Below, piece after piece: positions 8,500 to 17,700 of a stretch of DNA of 55,936 nt. The position numbers and the translations under genes are program-made. The notes under the pieces were generated by a model that was not told the origin of the DNA, did not search any database, and saw only the letters and a program-made list of their open reading frames with translations. Position 1 is the stretch's first letter. Each line of letters opens with the position of its first letter. The stretch is taken from the NCBI RefSeq assembly GCF_003605735.1, contig NZ_QXTJ01000003.1, positions 322,281 to 378,216 of the forward strand. The letters are read 5' to 3'. The stretch is from Pseudomonas sp. LS-2 (GTDB lineage: Bacteria; Pseudomonadota; Gammaproteobacteria; Pseudomonadales; Pseudomonadaceae).

Positions 8500-9942
8500 T
8501 TATACAGAGAGGCAGAGGTATTTGATTTCCAGATAATCTTCGATGCCGTACTTCGAGCCTTCGCGACCCAGACCGGAAGCCTTAACGCCGCCGAACGGTG
8601 CGACTTCGTTGGAGATCAGACCGGTGTTAATACCCACCATGCCGTACTCCAGCGCCTCGGCCACGCGGAACACGCGGCTCATGTTCTGTGCGTAGAAATA
8701 CGACGCCAGACCGAACTCGGTGTCGTTGGCCATCGCGATGACTTCAGCTTCGTCTTTGAAGCGGAACAGGGGCGCCAGCGGGCCGAAGGTTTCTTCCTTG
8801 GCAACGGCTGCGTCTTTCGACACGTTCACCAGAATAGTCGGCTCGAAGAAGTTGCCTTCCATGCTGTTGCCGCCGCTCAGCACTTTCGCGCCTTTGCCCA
8901 GCGCATCAGCGATGTGTTCCTTGACCTTGGCGACCGCCTTCTCGTCGATCAGCGGACCGGTGGTGGTCCCTTCAGCCATACCGTCGCCGACCTTCAACTT
9001 GGCGACGGCGGCTTTCAACTTCTCGGCGAAAGCGTCGTACACCGAATCCTGCACATAGATCCGGTTGGCGCAGACGCACGTCTGACCGTTGTTGCGGTAC
9101 TTGGAGATGATCGCACCCTCGACGGCCTTATCCAGGTCTGCGTCATCGAACACGATGAACGGAGCGTTGCCACCCAGTTCAAGGGAGACTTTCTTGATGT
9201 CGTGGGCACATTCGGCCATCAACTGGCGACCGATTTCGGTCGAGCCGGTGAAGGACAGCTTGCGCACGATCGGGTTGCTGGTCAGCTCGCTGCCGATGTC
9301 GCCAGCGCTGCCGGTCACCACGCTGAACACGCCAGCCGGGATGCCTGCGCGCTCGGCCAGTTCAGCCAGCGCCAAGGCAGAGTAAGGCGTTTGCGAAGCA
9401 GGCTTGAGGACCATGGTGCAGCCGGCAGCCAGTGCTGGGCCCGCTTTACGGGTGATCATCGCGGCCGGGAAGTTCCACGGGGTGATCGCAGCGGTCACGC
9501 CGATTGGCTGCTTGAGCACGATCAGGCGCTTGTCCGGCTGGTGGCCCGGAATGACATCGCCGTAGACGCGCTTGGCTTCTTCAGAGAACCACTCGATGAA
9601 GGACGCGGCGTAAGCGATTTCGCCCTTGGCTTCAGCCAGCGGTTTGCCCTGCTCCAGGGTCATCAGGCGGCCGAGGTCATCCTGGTTTTCAATCATCAGC
9701 TCGAACCAGCGACGCAGCTTGCTGCCACGCTCTTTGGCGGTCAGCGCACGCCAGGCCGGCAGAGCCTTGTCGGCGGCTTCGATGGCACGGCGGGTTTCGG
9801 CAGCGCCCATTTTAGGAACGGTGCCAAGAGTCTCGTTGTTGGACGGATTGTTGACCTTGATGGTCTGGCCGCTGTCGGCATCGGCCCAGGTGCCATTGAT
9901 GTACGCCTGTTGGCGGAACAACTTCGAATCTTTGAGCTGCAT
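8500..9942 (-). CDS. gabD: Succinate-semialdehyde dehydrogenase GabD
   Basis: A 480-residue aldehyde dehydrogenase oxidising succinate semialdehyde to succinate, the second step of GABA breakdown. It shows the cofactor loop FTGSTEIGRQLM, the catalytic Glu in VSLELGGNAPFIVFDDADLD and the catalytic Cys in NNGQTCVCANRIYVQ, and ends EDYLEIKYLCLSV. The ATG at 9942 has an AGGAGG about 7 nt upstream. It is first in the operon with gabT. A perfect inverted repeat 142 bp upstream (10084-10101) is a candidate operator. Confidence 0.96.
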   Translation of the reverse strand: MQLKDSKLFRQQAYINGTWADADSGQTIKVNNPSNNETLGTVPKMGAAETRRAIEAADKALPAWRALTAKERGSKLRRWFELMIENQDDLGRLMTLEQGKPLAEAKGEIAYAASFIEWFSEEAKRVYGDVIPGHQPDKRLIVLKQPIGVTAAITPWNFPAAMITRKAGPALAAGCTMVLKPASQTPYSALALAELAERAGIPAGVFSVVTGSAGDIGSELTSNPIVRKLSFTGSTEIGRQLMAECAHDIKKVSLELGGNAPFIVFDDADLDKAVEGAIISKYRNNGQTCVCANRIYVQDSVYDAFAEKLKAAVAKLKVGDGMAEGTTTGPLIDEKAVAKVKEHIADALGKGAKVLSGGNSMEGNFFEPTILVNVSKDAAVAKEETFGPLAPLFRFKDEAEVIAMANDTEFGLASYFYAQNMSRVFRVAEALEYGMVGINTGLISNEVAPFGGVKASGLGREGSKYGIEDYLEIKYLCLSV

Positions 9943-10083
9943 GTCGGCCTCCTAAACAGCACCGCGCATGGCGGAGCGAATTATTGATTATTCAAAGGCG
10001 CCTCGGCCGAGGCTGCCGTCAGGAAAACATTCGCCGGGCCCCGCACGCACGGATCGCGAAAAGCGCGGGTGATCGCACGGGAG

Positions 10084-10101
10084 CGTTTGAAATCTCAAAC
10101 G
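10084..10101. promoter_or_regulatory. Inverted repeat upstream of gabD
   Basis: CGTTTGA and TCAAACG form perfect 7-bp arms separated by AATC, in the 340-bp gap between gabD and the tRNA. It is a plausible regulator site for gabDT. The protein that binds is unknown, and I see nothing else distinctive in this gap apart from the tRNA promoter. Confidence 0.4.
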
Positions 10102-10241
10102 AATCCTAGGGACAACAGGGGTAAAGGACAATAGTCCGTTCGAAAAAAAGAACGCACGCCGTCGCCTTGGCAAAAAATCCCGCTTAACACACCCTTTTAC
10201 ATCCGCAGATGTGTGAAATCGACAACAGTCACTCGCCAGCA

Positions 10242-10270
10242 TGGACGCACGCAGGCCAGATGAGTATCAT
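10242..10270 (+). promoter_or_regulatory. Candidate sigma-70 promoter of tRNA-Arg
   Basis: TGGACG (-35 like, 10242-10247), 17-bp spacer and TATCAT (10265-10270), followed by a GC-rich discriminator (GGCGCCCGCG) just before the tRNA. That pattern is typical of stringently controlled stable RNA promoters. Confidence 0.5.
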
Positions 10271-10282
10271 GGCGCCCGCGTT

Positions 10283-10359
10283 GCACCTGTAGCTCAGCTG
10301 GATAGAGTACTGCCCTCCGAAGGCAGGGGTCGTGGGTTCGAATCCCGCCAGGTGCGCCA
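10283..10359 (+). tRNA. tRNA-Arg, anticodon CCG
   Basis: A 77-nt cloverleaf: acceptor stem GCACCTG/CAGGTGC, anticodon stem CTGCC/GGCAG with loop CTCCGAA and anticodon CCG at 10317-10319, T-arm GGGTTCGAATCCC, and an encoded CCA end. It reads CGG arginine codons. Confidence 0.97.
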
Positions 10360-10409
10360 TTTTGATTTCAGGTCGTGCGATACGTTCTGACAATCTGCCA
10401 GATATGAAG

Positions 10410-10436
10410 AAGCCCGCCGATGTGTGGGCTTTTTTG
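10410..10436 (+). terminator. Terminator of tRNA-Arg
   Basis: AAGCCC and GGGCTT arms followed by a T-run, about 50 nt after the tRNA 3' end. Confidence 0.75.
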
Positions 10437-10477
10437 TTTCTGCTATTTATTTTGCTGTGTGGCGTGCGTTGAACACG

Positions 10478-11203
10478 CTACTCCTCCGCATCCCCCAATC
10501 CCAACACCACCTGCGCCTGATCCAGCCAGACAGATTGCGGCTTTCCCCCAGCGCCCGCGAACTCGGCGCGCACCCATCCGCCGCTGGCAATCGAGGTGAC
10601 GCTCACTGCCGTGCCCTGCGGCAGAAACTCGTGTTTGCTGGTGCAGGTCGGGTTCGGTGCTTGATAAATCCACGCCTTGCCACCGATGATCTTGCCTTGC
10701 AGCGAAGGGCTGTAGGCTTCCTCATGCATGCCGACTTTCTGGTTGAGCAATTCGCAGTCGACAGGCGCTCCCGCCATGCCGCTGACCAGTTGCACCTGCT
10801 GCATCAGCACTTGGGTGTGATGAAAGCCGGTGACCGCGCCGAAAAGAGTGCCTTTGAGTACGACGGGCTGGTCGAGATAAGGGCGCAGGTTGTCGTAATC
10901 GGTGGGCTGCAAGACCAGTTGCACGAGGGTTTCGTTGTCTTCGACGTCGATGTCGGCCTCGTTCTCGTTGCCTTTCATGCACAGGGGCTCCGCCAGTGAG
11001 AGGTAGAAGCCCACCTGCGGCTCATCACCGGTCACCACGTCCTCGAAACCCGGCGGCCCGGGAAAGACCTGACGCGTCAGCGTTCCGCTCAGGTTTGCAT
11101 CCGCTGGCTCGTACTGATTGCAGTCGCTGGCTTGCGCCCCAGCGAGCGGCGACAGGCAGAGGCCGACAAAAAGCGAATGGCGAAGGCGCGAGAAAAGATC
11201 CAT
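10478..11203 (-). CDS. Secreted protein, DUF4431/SH3-like, function unknown
   Basis: About 241 residues. A signal peptide (MDLFSRLRHSLFVGLCLSPLAGAQA, cleavage before SDCNQYEP) predicts export to the periplasm. The middle (about 55-130; GTLTRQVFPGPPGFEDV, YLSLAEPLCM, VVLKGTLFGAVTGFHHTQVLM) resembles the DUF4431 region. The C-terminal ~60 residues, with GTAVSVTSIASGGWVRAEF, look like an SH3-like beta-barrel. Four cysteines may form disulfides. I prefer ATG 11203, which begins the signal peptide directly; a GTG seven codons upstream (11224) is possible. It is not obviously linked to either neighbour. Family assignment is from memory. Confidence 0.75.
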   Translation of the reverse strand: MDLFSRLRHSLFVGLCLSPLAGAQASDCNQYEPADANLSGTLTRQVFPGPPGFEDVVTGDEPQVGFYLSLAEPLCMKGNENEADIDVEDNETLVQLVLQPTDYDNLRPYLDQPVVLKGTLFGAVTGFHHTQVLMQQVQLVSGMAGAPVDCELLNQKVGMHEEAYSPSLQGKIIGGKAWIYQAPNPTCTSKHEFLPQGTAVSVTSIASGGWVRAEFAGAGGKPQSVWLDQAQVVLGLGDAEE

Positions 11204-11412
11204 GTGAGCAACATCCGGCAACACGCTAAAGAGACGTAGCAGAAGGTTAGAGAAAACTCAGGCAGTCGCCAGCGTTCTCACAAAAGATTGTCTCGCCGAG
11301 ACCGGGAGCCATGTTGCTTCGGCTGATGAGGCTGTGTCGGTGGAGGCGTTCGATACCGAGGGGACGAAGGTATCCTCGGCGCCGATTACGATGAATATGA
11401 AGTTGTGAGAAA

Positions 11413-11445
11413 CAATCGGCTCTGCCGAGTAAGCAGGGCCGATTG
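11413..11445 (-). terminator. Hairpin ending the leftward T6SS operon
   Basis: CAATCGGCTCTGC and GCAGGGCCGATTG form a 13-bp stem with one G-T pair, about 24 nt past the lipoprotein stop. On the minus strand it is followed by a short T-rich run. Confidence 0.55.
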
Positions 11446-11468
11446 CTTCAACATCAGATCTGGTTCAA

Positions 11469-12398
11469 TCAGACATTCGGGCAAGGTACCGGGGCCCAAT
11501 CGCCGAGATCCGGGTGGTTGCACATGGCGTTGACGCGGGATTGGCCGCTCGCCGCAATCTGCTGACTTTCTGCCTGCCTCGCTTTGGCTTGCAGCAAAGT
11601 CTTCTCGGTGCTGACCGCTTCTTGCGGCACAGTGGGCAGCTTTTTCTTCGTGGGCGCCTTCTTCTTACGTGCCGTGGCTTGAGCAGGCGGGGTTTGAGCC
11701 GCTGCAACCCTGGTGACATCAGCCCGCTGAACGCCTACGTTCTGCAGATCTTGTTCATACGCCTGGGTGTAATTTTTCACGTCTTCATCGGCTCGACCGT
11801 TTACTGCAACGATCAGATCGTTGGACTCTTTCAAGCCAGCGACGATCTCAGCCAGGCGCTTGCGGCCTTCGGTGTCATTCATGGTTTGGTTCTTGCGCGC
11901 CGAGATCAGCCTGGTGAACTCACCTTGGTAGCAGGCCTGCGAAGCCTTGGCATATGCCGTGCTGCGATCCATGTCACCGACGCTTCTGTTGATGTCGACG
12001 GCGTAGGAACCGAGGCGCTGCCTGTCGTCGGTGATCTGCTTTTGCTTTTCGGTGTAGTAACCCGCCGCACCTCCGACCAACGCTCCACCGGCTGCGCCGA
12101 TCGCGACATTGCGCGCACGGTCTTTGGAGCTTCCAACCAGCGCCCCCGTCAGGGCACCCCCCAATGCTCCTACGGCTGCTCCGCCTACTGCCGACTTCGA
12201 CACGTCCGCGTCGGTTTCACGCAAATGCTTCACAGGCTCGTAGCAGGTCGGGTAATACTCGACATGGGTACTGGCGCCGAGTCTGGTAACCGGCGAGGTG
12301 CTGCAACCGGCCATCATCACCGCGCTGAAGCCTGCGGCCAGCCACAGTGCCTTACGGCACCGGGAAGTCGATTGAACGGGGTTACGAAATAACTGCAT
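11469..12398 (-). CDS. Glycine-zipper lipoprotein at the end of the T6SS operon
   Basis: About 309 residues. N-terminal signal with a lipobox (LWLAAGFSAVMMAGCSTSP, acylated Cys in AGC) predicts a membrane-anchored lipoprotein. Residues ~65-110 are an Ala/Gly glycine-zipper pair (VGALGGALTGALVG, AIGAAGGALVGGAAGYY), like YMGG/2TM zippers that pack in membranes. Then comes a helical region with conserved Cys, a Lys-rich linker (KKKAPTKKKLP) and a C-terminal helix. I start at ATG 12398; an in-frame start 14 codons upstream lacks a better ribosome site. It follows the kinase gene by 82 bp on the same strand, so a role in the T6SS envelope complex is inferred only. I do not recognise a named family. 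Confidence 0.75.
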   Translation of the reverse strand: MQLFRNPVQSTSRCRKALWLAAGFSAVMMAGCSTSPVTRLGASTHVEYYPTCYEPVKHLRETDADVSKSAVGGAAVGALGGALTGALVGSSKDRARNVAIGAAGGALVGGAAGYYTEKQKQITDDRQRLGSYAVDINRSVGDMDRSTAYAKASQACYQGEFTRLISARKNQTMNDTEGRKRLAEIVAGLKESNDLIVAVNGRADEDVKNYTQAYEQDLQNVGVQRADVTRVAAAQTPPAQATARKKKAPTKKKLPTVPQEAVSTEKTLLQAKARQAESQQIAASGQSRVNAMCNHPDLGDWAPVPCPNV

Positions 12399-12480
12399 GG
12401 TGATGCTCACTTTCCTGGTTTTACAACACCGGACCGGCATTGGCCGTCCGGACTCCCTTGAAGCTCGCTGGACACCGCCG

Positions 12481-13998
12481 TCATGGCTGAGTGACCGAAG
12501 CGAGTAACTCCTTAAGAATCGTCTGTGGATCTACACGCTTCTGCTGGCGGTATGTCCCCACATGACGAACGAATACTGCGGCCCGACTGACTAACGTCGG
12601 GTTATGACCGAGTTCCTCCTCGACTCGCTGAAGCTGCGTCTGGATTACTGAATCGGTATAGCGAGCGCCCATCGCAAGATTGTCGATATAGATCGCCAAC
12701 GTCCCTTCCAGCGCCCGGGTGCCTTTCTCGATCGCCGACGCGAAAAGCCTGGCGGCCGCTTCATCCTCGGCTTCGATCGCCTGCTTGTGGGTGTGTCTGA
12801 GATTGGTCAGACGCAGGTTGTAGTTGCCAATGGTTTGCGCCAACAGGGCCGAGGACTGGATCAGGTTCGGCAATGCTTCGTTGTGTGAGGGGTTGACCGG
12901 CAATGGGCTCACCATGCGCTTGGCGTCAGCGGTCGGACTTCGAGAGGGTGTCGTGGATGCGCTATCTGGAGAGGTTGCGGTAGCTGCCGACTTGTCTGTA
13001 CTCGACCACCTGTAGCCTCCGATACCAACGCCCAAGGCCGTTGCCATGGCGCCAACAAGGAGCAAAAAGTCGCGGCCCCTCCGCTCCCTGAATGTGCGCG
13101 GCGTCTCCAGGACGCAACGCGGGGATTGCGGTTGGGCGCCCTGAGCGGACGGCACCCGTTCCGGTTGGATCGCTGGCGAGCAAATGATCGTCGCAGCGAC
13201 GTCTTCCGACGGCAGGCTGTCCAGCGCCGAAATCAGCTCGGCTGCGTCGGCAAAACGGTCGTCCCGATTCTTGGCCAGCAACTTCGCAAGGATGTGTTGA
13301 TACCGACCATGATGGGCAGGCAGTTCCGGAAGGGGCTCGGTCAGATGCGCCAGGGCGGTGGAAAGTGCATCGGTGCCGCTGTACGGCAACTTGCCAGCGA
13401 GCATTTCATAAAACACCACGCCCAGCGCATACAGATCAGCCCGACCATCGATCTCAAGCCCTCGCGCCTGTTCCGGACTCATGTAATTCGGCGTACCCAG
13501 TGCAAAGCCTGCCTGAGTGAACTGGGTGCGGTCATCAAGGGACTTGGCGATGCCAAAGTCGGAAAGTACCGCAGCCCCATCGGTGCGAAACAGGATGTTC
13601 GCCGGCTTCACATCCCGATGGACCAGATCTTGAGCATGGGCATACCCCAGTGCCAAGGCTATCTGACGGAGGTAGGTCAGGCTCTGCTCGGCACTCATGC
13701 CTGCAGCGATACGCTGTTTCAGCGTGCCGTTTGGCAAGTATTCCATTGCCATGTAATACATATCCCCGACATTGCCGATGTCGTGGATTGTCACGGTCTG
13801 GGGATGCGACAGCCGCGCCAGGGTTTTCCCTTCGCGCAGAAAACGCTCACAGAACGCCGGATCGGCCGCCAATGCAGCGGACATGATTTTCAGGGCGACC
13901 TTGCGCTCGAGTGAACGTTGCGTGGCGAGATAAACGGTGGCCATTGCCCCCTCGCCAATCTCCCCTTCTATTTCAAAGCCCGGGATCAATAGGTCCAT
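12481..13998 (-). CDS. T6SS-associated Ser/Thr protein kinase (PpkA/Stk1 type)
   Basis: A 505-residue Hanks-type kinase. The N-terminal kinase domain (1-~270) has the glycine loop GEGAMATVY, catalytic Lys in VALK (about 37), HRDVKPAN (about 127) and DFG (about 147), all intact. A membrane segment follows at about residue 310 (FLLLVGAMATALGVGIGG), then a periplasmic helical domain of ~170 residues. In other Pseudomonas T6SS loci such a kinase phosphorylates the FHA protein to switch assembly on, and a PP2C enzyme reverses this. Here the phosphatase gene is 10 bp upstream and an FHA gene heads the operon, so the whole circuit is present. Confidence 0.92.
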   Translation of the reverse strand: MDLLIPGFEIEGEIGEGAMATVYLATQRSLERKVALKIMSAALAADPAFCERFLREGKTLARLSHPQTVTIHDIGNVGDMYYMAMEYLPNGTLKQRIAAGMSAEQSLTYLRQIALALGYAHAQDLVHRDVKPANILFRTDGAAVLSDFGIAKSLDDRTQFTQAGFALGTPNYMSPEQARGLEIDGRADLYALGVVFYEMLAGKLPYSGTDALSTALAHLTEPLPELPAHHGRYQHILAKLLAKNRDDRFADAAELISALDSLPSEDVAATIICSPAIQPERVPSAQGAQPQSPRCVLETPRTFRERRGRDFLLLVGAMATALGVGIGGYRWSSTDKSAATATSPDSASTTPSRSPTADAKRMVSPLPVNPSHNEALPNLIQSSALLAQTIGNYNLRLTNLRHTHKQAIEAEDEAAARLFASAIEKGTRALEGTLAIYIDNLAMGARYTDSVIQTQLQRVEEELGHNPTLVSRAAVFVRHVGTYRQQKRVDPQTILKELLASVTQP

Positions 13999-14008
13999 AA
14001 AGAGATCT

Positions 14009-14779
14009 TCAGCAGGCCCGAACGACGATGGCGGTGATGTTGTCCGGCGCGCCCCGGGTCAAACCCAGATGCATCAGACTGCGGACTACATGAGAAGGAT
14101 CGTCGTGCTCTAGCAGATCGCGCATTTCCTGGTCTTCGGCCACCCTGTTGAGACCATCGCTGCACAGCAGATAGACATCCCCTGGCAAGATTTCGAGCTG
14201 GATCATGTCGAGCGCCAGCCCGTCCTCGACACCGACGGCACGGGTGACAATGTTGGCGCGTGGATGGACTCGAGCTTCGGCGGCGCTGAGCAAACCGCTG
14301 TCCTGTAAACTCTGGACGTAACTGTGGTCGCGGGTGATGCACTGCAACGTGCCGTCACGCAGACGGTAAAGCCGACTGTCACCGGCCCAGAGGCACACGC
14401 CGCGGTTGCGTCGAACGGCGAAGACCACAACCGTACTGCCCATCATGCTCATGCCCCGTCGCAGGGTTTCCTTGCGCACCTCCTCGTTCACCCGAGTCAA
14501 TGCAGCATGCAGCGCACAGGTGTAGTTCGGCAGCACTTGCTCGGGCTGAACGCTACGCAGGCTGTCGACGATGAAGCTGGCAACGTAATCTCCCGCCGCG
14601 TGCCCACCCATGCCGTCGGCAACTGCCCACAGGCCGTGTCTCGGCGAATCGAGAAAAGCATCTTCGTTGATCTTGCGCACCATCCCGATGTGGCTATAGC
14701 TGGCGCATCGCAAGTGGATTTCCTCAGGCCGAGCGCCCTCAAGGTCGAATCCTCCTTTCTCAGCAGACAGCCTTCTCAT
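14009..14779 (-). CDS. PP2C-family Ser/Thr phosphatase (PppA/Stp1 type)
   Basis: A 256-residue cytoplasmic metal-dependent phosphatase. The metal-binding motifs are intact: NEDAF, AVADGMGGHAAGD, GDSRLYRLRDG, LLCSDGLN and the C-terminal APDNITAIVV. It should oppose the kinase encoded immediately downstream on T6SS FHA or related targets. Its ATG overlaps the tssM stop by 4 nt (ATGA), showing translational coupling inside the fha-tssJKLM-phosphatase-kinase operon. The ~20-residue N-terminal lead before the catalytic core is longer than minimal family members. Confidence 0.93.
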   Translation of the reverse strand: MRRLSAEKGGFDLEGARPEEIHLRCASYSHIGMVRKINEDAFLDSPRHGLWAVADGMGGHAAGDYVASFIVDSLRSVQPEQVLPNYTCALHAALTRVNEEVRKETLRRGMSMMGSTVVVFAVRRNRGVCLWAGDSRLYRLRDGTLQCITRDHSYVQSLQDSGLLSAAEARVHPRANIVTRAVGVEDGLALDMIQLEILPGDVYLLCSDGLNRVAEDQEMRDLLEHDDPSHVVRSLMHLGLTRGAPDNITAIVVRAC

Positions 14780-17700
14780 AGGCGCACTGGCAAGGTGAAG
14801 CCGCTGACCGCGGGGCTTTTAAAAGGATTGAACGCACTGCTGGCGCGCAATTCGTAGGAAATACCGGCGTCACCCACTCGTAGCCGCAAGTTGAAGCGAT
14901 CAGGTGATTCGCTGGGCGTCAGTTGGGATTGCTCCAGCAAGCGGAACCAGGCCCATGGCCCATCGAGCGTAATAGCAGACCGTCCGTTGGCGGCAGGCGG
15001 AAAAATCGACAAGCGGGCGACACCCACGTTGCCGGGGTTTGGCCACTGCATCGAGATCGGGCGACTTGGGCCATGGTCATAGCGGGTTTGTTGGCCATCG
15101 AGGTCGAGCAGGAACTGGTTGATCGTTGCGTCCATCGCTACCGGTTTAAGCTCGAAGCGCACAGCAGGCTGCACGCCACCCGAACGAAAGAACGCATCTC
15201 GGATCGCTGCCGCTCGCTGGAATGTCCGCAAAATGGAAGTGCTGAGTCCGAGCTTCTCAAAGGCCCCCGGCTGCCATCGCCAGACAGGCAGCGAGGTATC
15301 TACATAGCTTTGCAGGTATCTGCGGAAGTAGCTGTCCATGACTCCGCCAACCCCGAAGAACTGCCCGAAGTCTTCCAGCGTGGCGTCTCGGGCGCTGCCT
15401 GGGACCAACGGATAACGGCCGCTCAGGGTTTGGCGGTAGATGCTCACGACCTCACTGGCCCAAGCGGCGTTCAGTTGATTGCGCACGTCGCCCGTCATGC
15501 TGTTGGTGGTCGATCTGACCACGGATTCAATCAGTCCGCGCACCACGTGTGGTTGTCGCTCTGCATTGAGCCTGAGCCGTGCCACCGCAGCGCTGGCCGA
15601 GTTCTTCACCTGGCCCAGCAACGCATCACCACTGGCGCCCGCCATCGCACTGACCTGAACGTACAGCGAGTTCATGTCCGACAGCACAGCGTCGATGGCG
15701 GCGGGCTCTCCTTCGCGCTTGCTGACGAACCCATCGAGTTCGGCAAAATGTGCCGTCACCGGATCGTCGACGAGAGTCGGCCGGCTTATTTTGCTCGCCT
15801 GTTCATGACCAAGTATCGAATCCAGGCGCTGCTTGAGTTGATCGACGCCCCCCTCAATCTTATTGACCTGCTCCACCTGCTGGGCGACGTCCTGCTGCAG
15901 ATTGGTTTCATGCGCCACCGCCACCATCAATCTTTTCAGCGGCGAGGTGGGCGCGGATAACACTTTCAGCACATCAGCGGCCTGCCCCATCCCGGTGATC
16001 GGTACGAGGTCGATGTCAGCGAGCAGCGCATCCCACTGGCGCCGGTAATCTTGAAAATACAAGCGCCGCACTTCGTCAGTAAGACTGCCCACACTCTGCC
16101 GATTGGCGTTATCGAGCCCCAGTACCCATTGTTCTTCGGTCAAGGTCTCGGCCTGGCCCAAGCTTGCACTCAAGAACGCCTCGCGATACCCCCTCACCGA
16201 GAAAAAGCCACTCAGCGGATCACTCAGAGGTTTGCCACTCCTGCGGGAGAAAACCAGCGCTGCATCTAGCCCCGCGGCGTCGGAGATACGGAAATCTGTC
16301 ACCCCGTCGGGAAGCGGTCGACGTTTGACCCGATCGTAGATTCGCTGTGCCACGGACAACTGCTTCAATTGGTGGCGCAAGTCGTCGATCAACTGTTCAT
16401 CCAGGTGTGCACGGGGCGAAGGCCGCTCAAACAGCGCCTGCAGATGCTCGCCCAACGCAAGACGTTGCTCAGGCGGCAAATCGCGAGGCAGGCTCAAATC
16501 CCAATCCAGCGCGATCCAGGCCTTGATGAAATCGGGATCGTAATGCTCGCTGTTGGCAAACATCAGGTAAGCCTTGAGGCCTTCGTAAAGGAAGTCTGAA
16601 CTGCCCCCGCTACGCAGTTGCTCCTCCACGCGAGAGACCAGACGCGGGGCGAACACTGCGATCAACCATTTGCGATATACATTGGCCGACTCGGCTTCGA
16701 GCATGTCGCCCTGATAAAGCCCCAAGCCCCGCGACATTGCCGGAGGATCGCCCGCCAGTTGACGTACCTCGTCGAGCAGCGGCAAAACCGCCAGTACCTC
16801 GCGCTGTGCCGGACTCAGGGTTTGTATCCGTTGTTTCAGTGGCGCGATCTGCTGATCGACCTGAGCAACGTAGACCTGGTTAGCTCGGAAGCTGATGGTC
16901 CACAGTGCTCCAACCAACAACACAGCGCAGACGGTTGCAGCGCACGCTCCTCGAGCAAGCCATCCGCGCCGGCGTTCGACACCCTGATTGACGCCCACCA
17001 GGCCGCGCTCGGGAAAGGCCAGCGCGGTGAACAGTTTCTCGATGAAGTAACTGCGCCCAGTGTCCGTTTGCCGTACCAGGTTCTGACGATCCAGACTCAT
17101 GCTCTGCGCCAGAGCCCCGACCAGCCGGTCAATCGGCCTGCCTTCCTGGGTGGCACTGGTGAAATAGACCCCGCGCAACAGTACCCTGTCTTCAAAGGCG
17201 TTAGGTCTGAATGCGCCCTGAAGAAAGTCCTGCAGTGTTTGTTTCAATGCTCCGAACTGCTGCTCGAAGCCATAGATCAGGTCGCGTCGCGCTGGATCAC
17301 GCTCTTGCTGCAAGCGCTCGATCAAACCCGCACTCAGCCGCTGCTCCAGCCGGGCGAACTCTTCTGGAAAATCCACCAATGGACCGTCGCCATGCTGGCC
17401 ATCGTCGAGGGCGAAGGTCATGCCCCAGACCTGCGCCCGCTCGTCCTTGCTCAGTGCATCGAAGTACTCCATGAAACCCGGAACCAGATCGAGCTTGGTC
17501 AACAGGACATAGACCGGCAAGCGCACGCCCAACCGGCGGTATAACTCCCGAACACGTGCCCGAATGGCCGTGACATGGGCCGCCCTTTCGGCTTCGCTGC
17601 CGAGCAGCAGGTCCGACAGGCTGATCGCGATGAAAACACCGTCCAGAGGTCGGCGTGCCCGGTGGGTTTTCAGGAGTTTGAGAAGCCCCAGCCACGCCAC

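Noticed and set aside
8914..9987. 357-codon plus-strand frame across gabD
   Set aside because: Antisense shadow of the dehydrogenase; no ribosome site or motif.
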